From Ruania alkalisoli (GTDB lineage: Bacteria > Actinomycetota > Actinomycetes > Actinomycetales > Beutenbergiaceae), in NCBI RefSeq assembly GCF_014960965.1, contig NZ_CP063169.1, positions 3,257,581 to 3,321,580 on the forward strand: DNA of 64,000 nt, given 5' to 3'. The translations under genes and the position numbers were made by a program. This document shows positions 62,709 to 64,000 of this stretch, piece after piece; within the stretch, counting starts at the first letter, position 1; every line of letters begins with the position of its first letter. The notes under the pieces are model-generated. The model was not told where the DNA came from. It was given only the letters and a program-made list of their open reading frames with translations, and did no database searches.

Positions 62709-64000
62709 TCAGACGCGCCCAAGGGCGGTCGGGACGGGCCGCTCGACCACCCCCGGCCGGCCCGCCGCCGAGACAGCTCGATGAGCCATCTGCACCAGGC
62801 GGGATTGCGCCTGTTCGCGCATCCGGGCAGTCAGCTCCCGAGCCGGCCGGCCACCGTCGGCGACCAGTTCAGCCAGCCCGTCGGCGAGACGTTCGGCGGC
62901 GTCGTGGGCTTCGATCTCCACCACCCGTTCAGGCGCGCCGAGATCGCCGAACATCACGCCCTTGATCGTCTCCGTGGGCTGACGCAGGTACAACGAGGGG
63001 GTGCCAACCGCAGTCGCCAGGATCGGCGAGTGGCAGTCCATCGAGAGCACTGCGGCGGCCTGCCGGTACACGGCGGTCGCCGTCGGGAGGTCCCAGTACT
63101 CGGCCAGCACCCGCACCCGTGGCGCCACGTCACTGGGAAGGATCCGCGGGAAGTGTTCCGCGGCGAGCTGCACCGCATAGCTCATCTCGGGTCCGATGAG
63201 CACGTCCTGCCCGGTGCGGCGCACCCAGGAGGTGATCGCCGAGGCCAGTACGGCCATGTCCTGCTCGTCATGTGCAGCATTGACGGCGACCTTATAGTGA
63301 TCCAGCTGCTCGGGCACGCGATTGTAGATGCGGTGGTAGGGCGCATACCGCGAGCGCGGTACCGCGACGAGGAATCCGGGGCGCACGTCGAGCTCGGCGA
63401 TCAGCGCCGCCGCTGCACCATCGTCCGACAGGTCGTAGGCGAACGTCGCGTCGGGCCCCCACTCCAGGCATGGTGCGCCCGTGCCCTGACCGGCAAGGTA
63501 GTCACGACTGAGGGAATCGCGGCAGTACAGGAACGCCGCACCGGCGAACAGTTCACGGTCCCGCTCGTACATGTAGTCGCCGGGCAGCGCCTCGATCTGC
63601 GCACGCGCCTGCGCCAAGGTGCTCGGGGTGAGCAGGCCGAACGGGTCATAGGTGATGCCGAAGACTCCGTAGGGGCGCCCGGTGCGCTGCCACCGGTACA
63701 TGTCCCGGCCCGCCACTAATCCGCTGCCGGAGCCGTGCACGAGCAGATCTGCCTCCTCCCACGCCCGGGCGAGCTCAGGCGTACTGGCCACGTCGTGCTC
63801 ATCGAACCGTCCCTCGACGATCTCCAACCAGGGCTGACGCTCGGCGAACATCGCACGTTCACGATCGTTCAGGCGCATCGCCCACAGCGTGATCCTCGCC
63901 TCCGGGTCAGCCTCGTGCAGCACCGCCGCCGCCCCTGGCGAGTGCGCAACGTCACCGATGTTCACGGTCGCCCAGGATGAACGCAGCAGGATTCGGCGGG
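62709..64000 (-). CDS. Polysaccharide pyruvyl transferase family protein (5' end missing)
   Basis: At least 429 aa. The visible frame runs to the right edge with no stop: ILLRSSWATVNIGDVAHSPG is the usual start region of this family (N-x-G-D-x-A-x-x-P-G), so only a few N-terminal residues are missing. Other features are ADLLVHGSGSGLVAGRD, RPYGVFGIT, FLYCRDSLSRDYL, and the C-terminal VYRQAAAVLSMDCHSPILATAVGTPSLYLRQP, the sugar nucleotide-type binding site of GT-B-like pyruvyl transferases. It probably modifies a cell-surface glycan. Confidence 0.85.
   Translation of the reverse strand, partial: RRILLRSSWATVNIGDVAHSPGAAAVLHEADPEARITLWAMRLNDRERAMFAERQPWLEIVEGRFDEHDVASTPELARAWEEADLLVHGSGSGLVAGRDMYRWQRTGRPYGVFGITYDPFGLLTPSTLAQARAQIEALPGDYMYERDRELFAGAAFLYCRDSLSRDYLAGQGTGAPCLEWGPDATFAYDLSDDGAAAALIAELDVRPGFLVAVPRSRYAPYHRIYNRVPEQLDHYKVAVNAAHDEQDMAVLASAITSWVRRTGQDVLIGPEMSYAVQLAAEHFPRILPSDVAPRVRVLAEYWDLPTATAVYRQAAAVLSMDCHSPILATAVGTPSLYLRQPTETIKGVMFGDLGAPERVVEIEAHDAAERLADGLAELVADGGRPARELTARMREQAQSRLVQMAHRAVSAAGRPGVVERPVPTALGRV

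Overview
This 64 kb window is high-GC chromosomal DNA from an actinobacterium. The mycothiol enzyme Mca, a probable MshB-type deacetylase, a monomeric isocitrate dehydrogenase, a DUF4307 protein, and genes starting a few bases after a -10 hexamer all point to Actinomycetota, most likely Micrococcales. Placement below that level is a guess. No rRNA, tRNA, CRISPR array or integrase gene was seen.

Layout. 1-3314 holds the end of an MshB-like deacetylase and typA. 3470-10630 is a five-component peptide/nickel-type ABC importer on the minus strand (solute-binding lipoprotein, two permeases, one fused double ATPase), interrupted by a small opposite-strand membrane gene. 11341-13563 is icd, followed by a perfect hairpin and a secreted family 8 polysaccharide lyase (13727-16189). 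16273-21079 carries fusion proteins: RidA-methyltransferase, YjbR-HhH, and a Pif1 helicase with a degenerate DnaQ-like domain and a BRCT domain. 21116-31096 is accessory: TetR/MFS/cupin efflux, two methyltransferases, ArfB, an ArsR-rhodanese regulator with its MFS partner, an SDR, and an ArsR/MFS pair.

31304-36702 is the most unusual part. It is an accretion of small modules next to the 3' end of the conserved GTPase gene ychF: DUF4303 and SUKH immunity-like genes, a DUF7716-like gene, two PIN toxin/antitoxin pairs, a frameshifted acetyltransferase and an IS3 remnant. Four imperfect direct copies of the last 27-33 bp of ychF, including its stop codon, divide the modules. This looks like repeated insertion at the ychF 3' end, each event leaving a duplicated ychF tail. 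No recombinase is present, so the mechanism is inferred.

36703-64000 returns to a core-like chromosome: ychF, a large secreted GH31 glycosidase, an ABC-2 exporter, rmuC, ispH, a DUF418 protein, xseA-xseB with a sugar kinase and a carbonic anhydrase, an XRE-MurA fusion, PIN-PhoH, a Z-isoprenyl diphosphate synthase, TrhA, PPK2, the mca/small-membrane-protein/nitrilase operon, DUF4307, greA, an AI-2E transporter and a polysaccharide pyruvyl transferase that runs off the right edge.

Regulation that can be read directly: palindromes sit at or next to the start of the ArsR-rhodanese, ArsR, TetR, FitA-type antitoxin and XRE-MurA genes. The polysaccharide lyase and the GH31 gene share a similar GAGCAAT-containing dyad just upstream of their starts, suggesting common control of glycan degradation.
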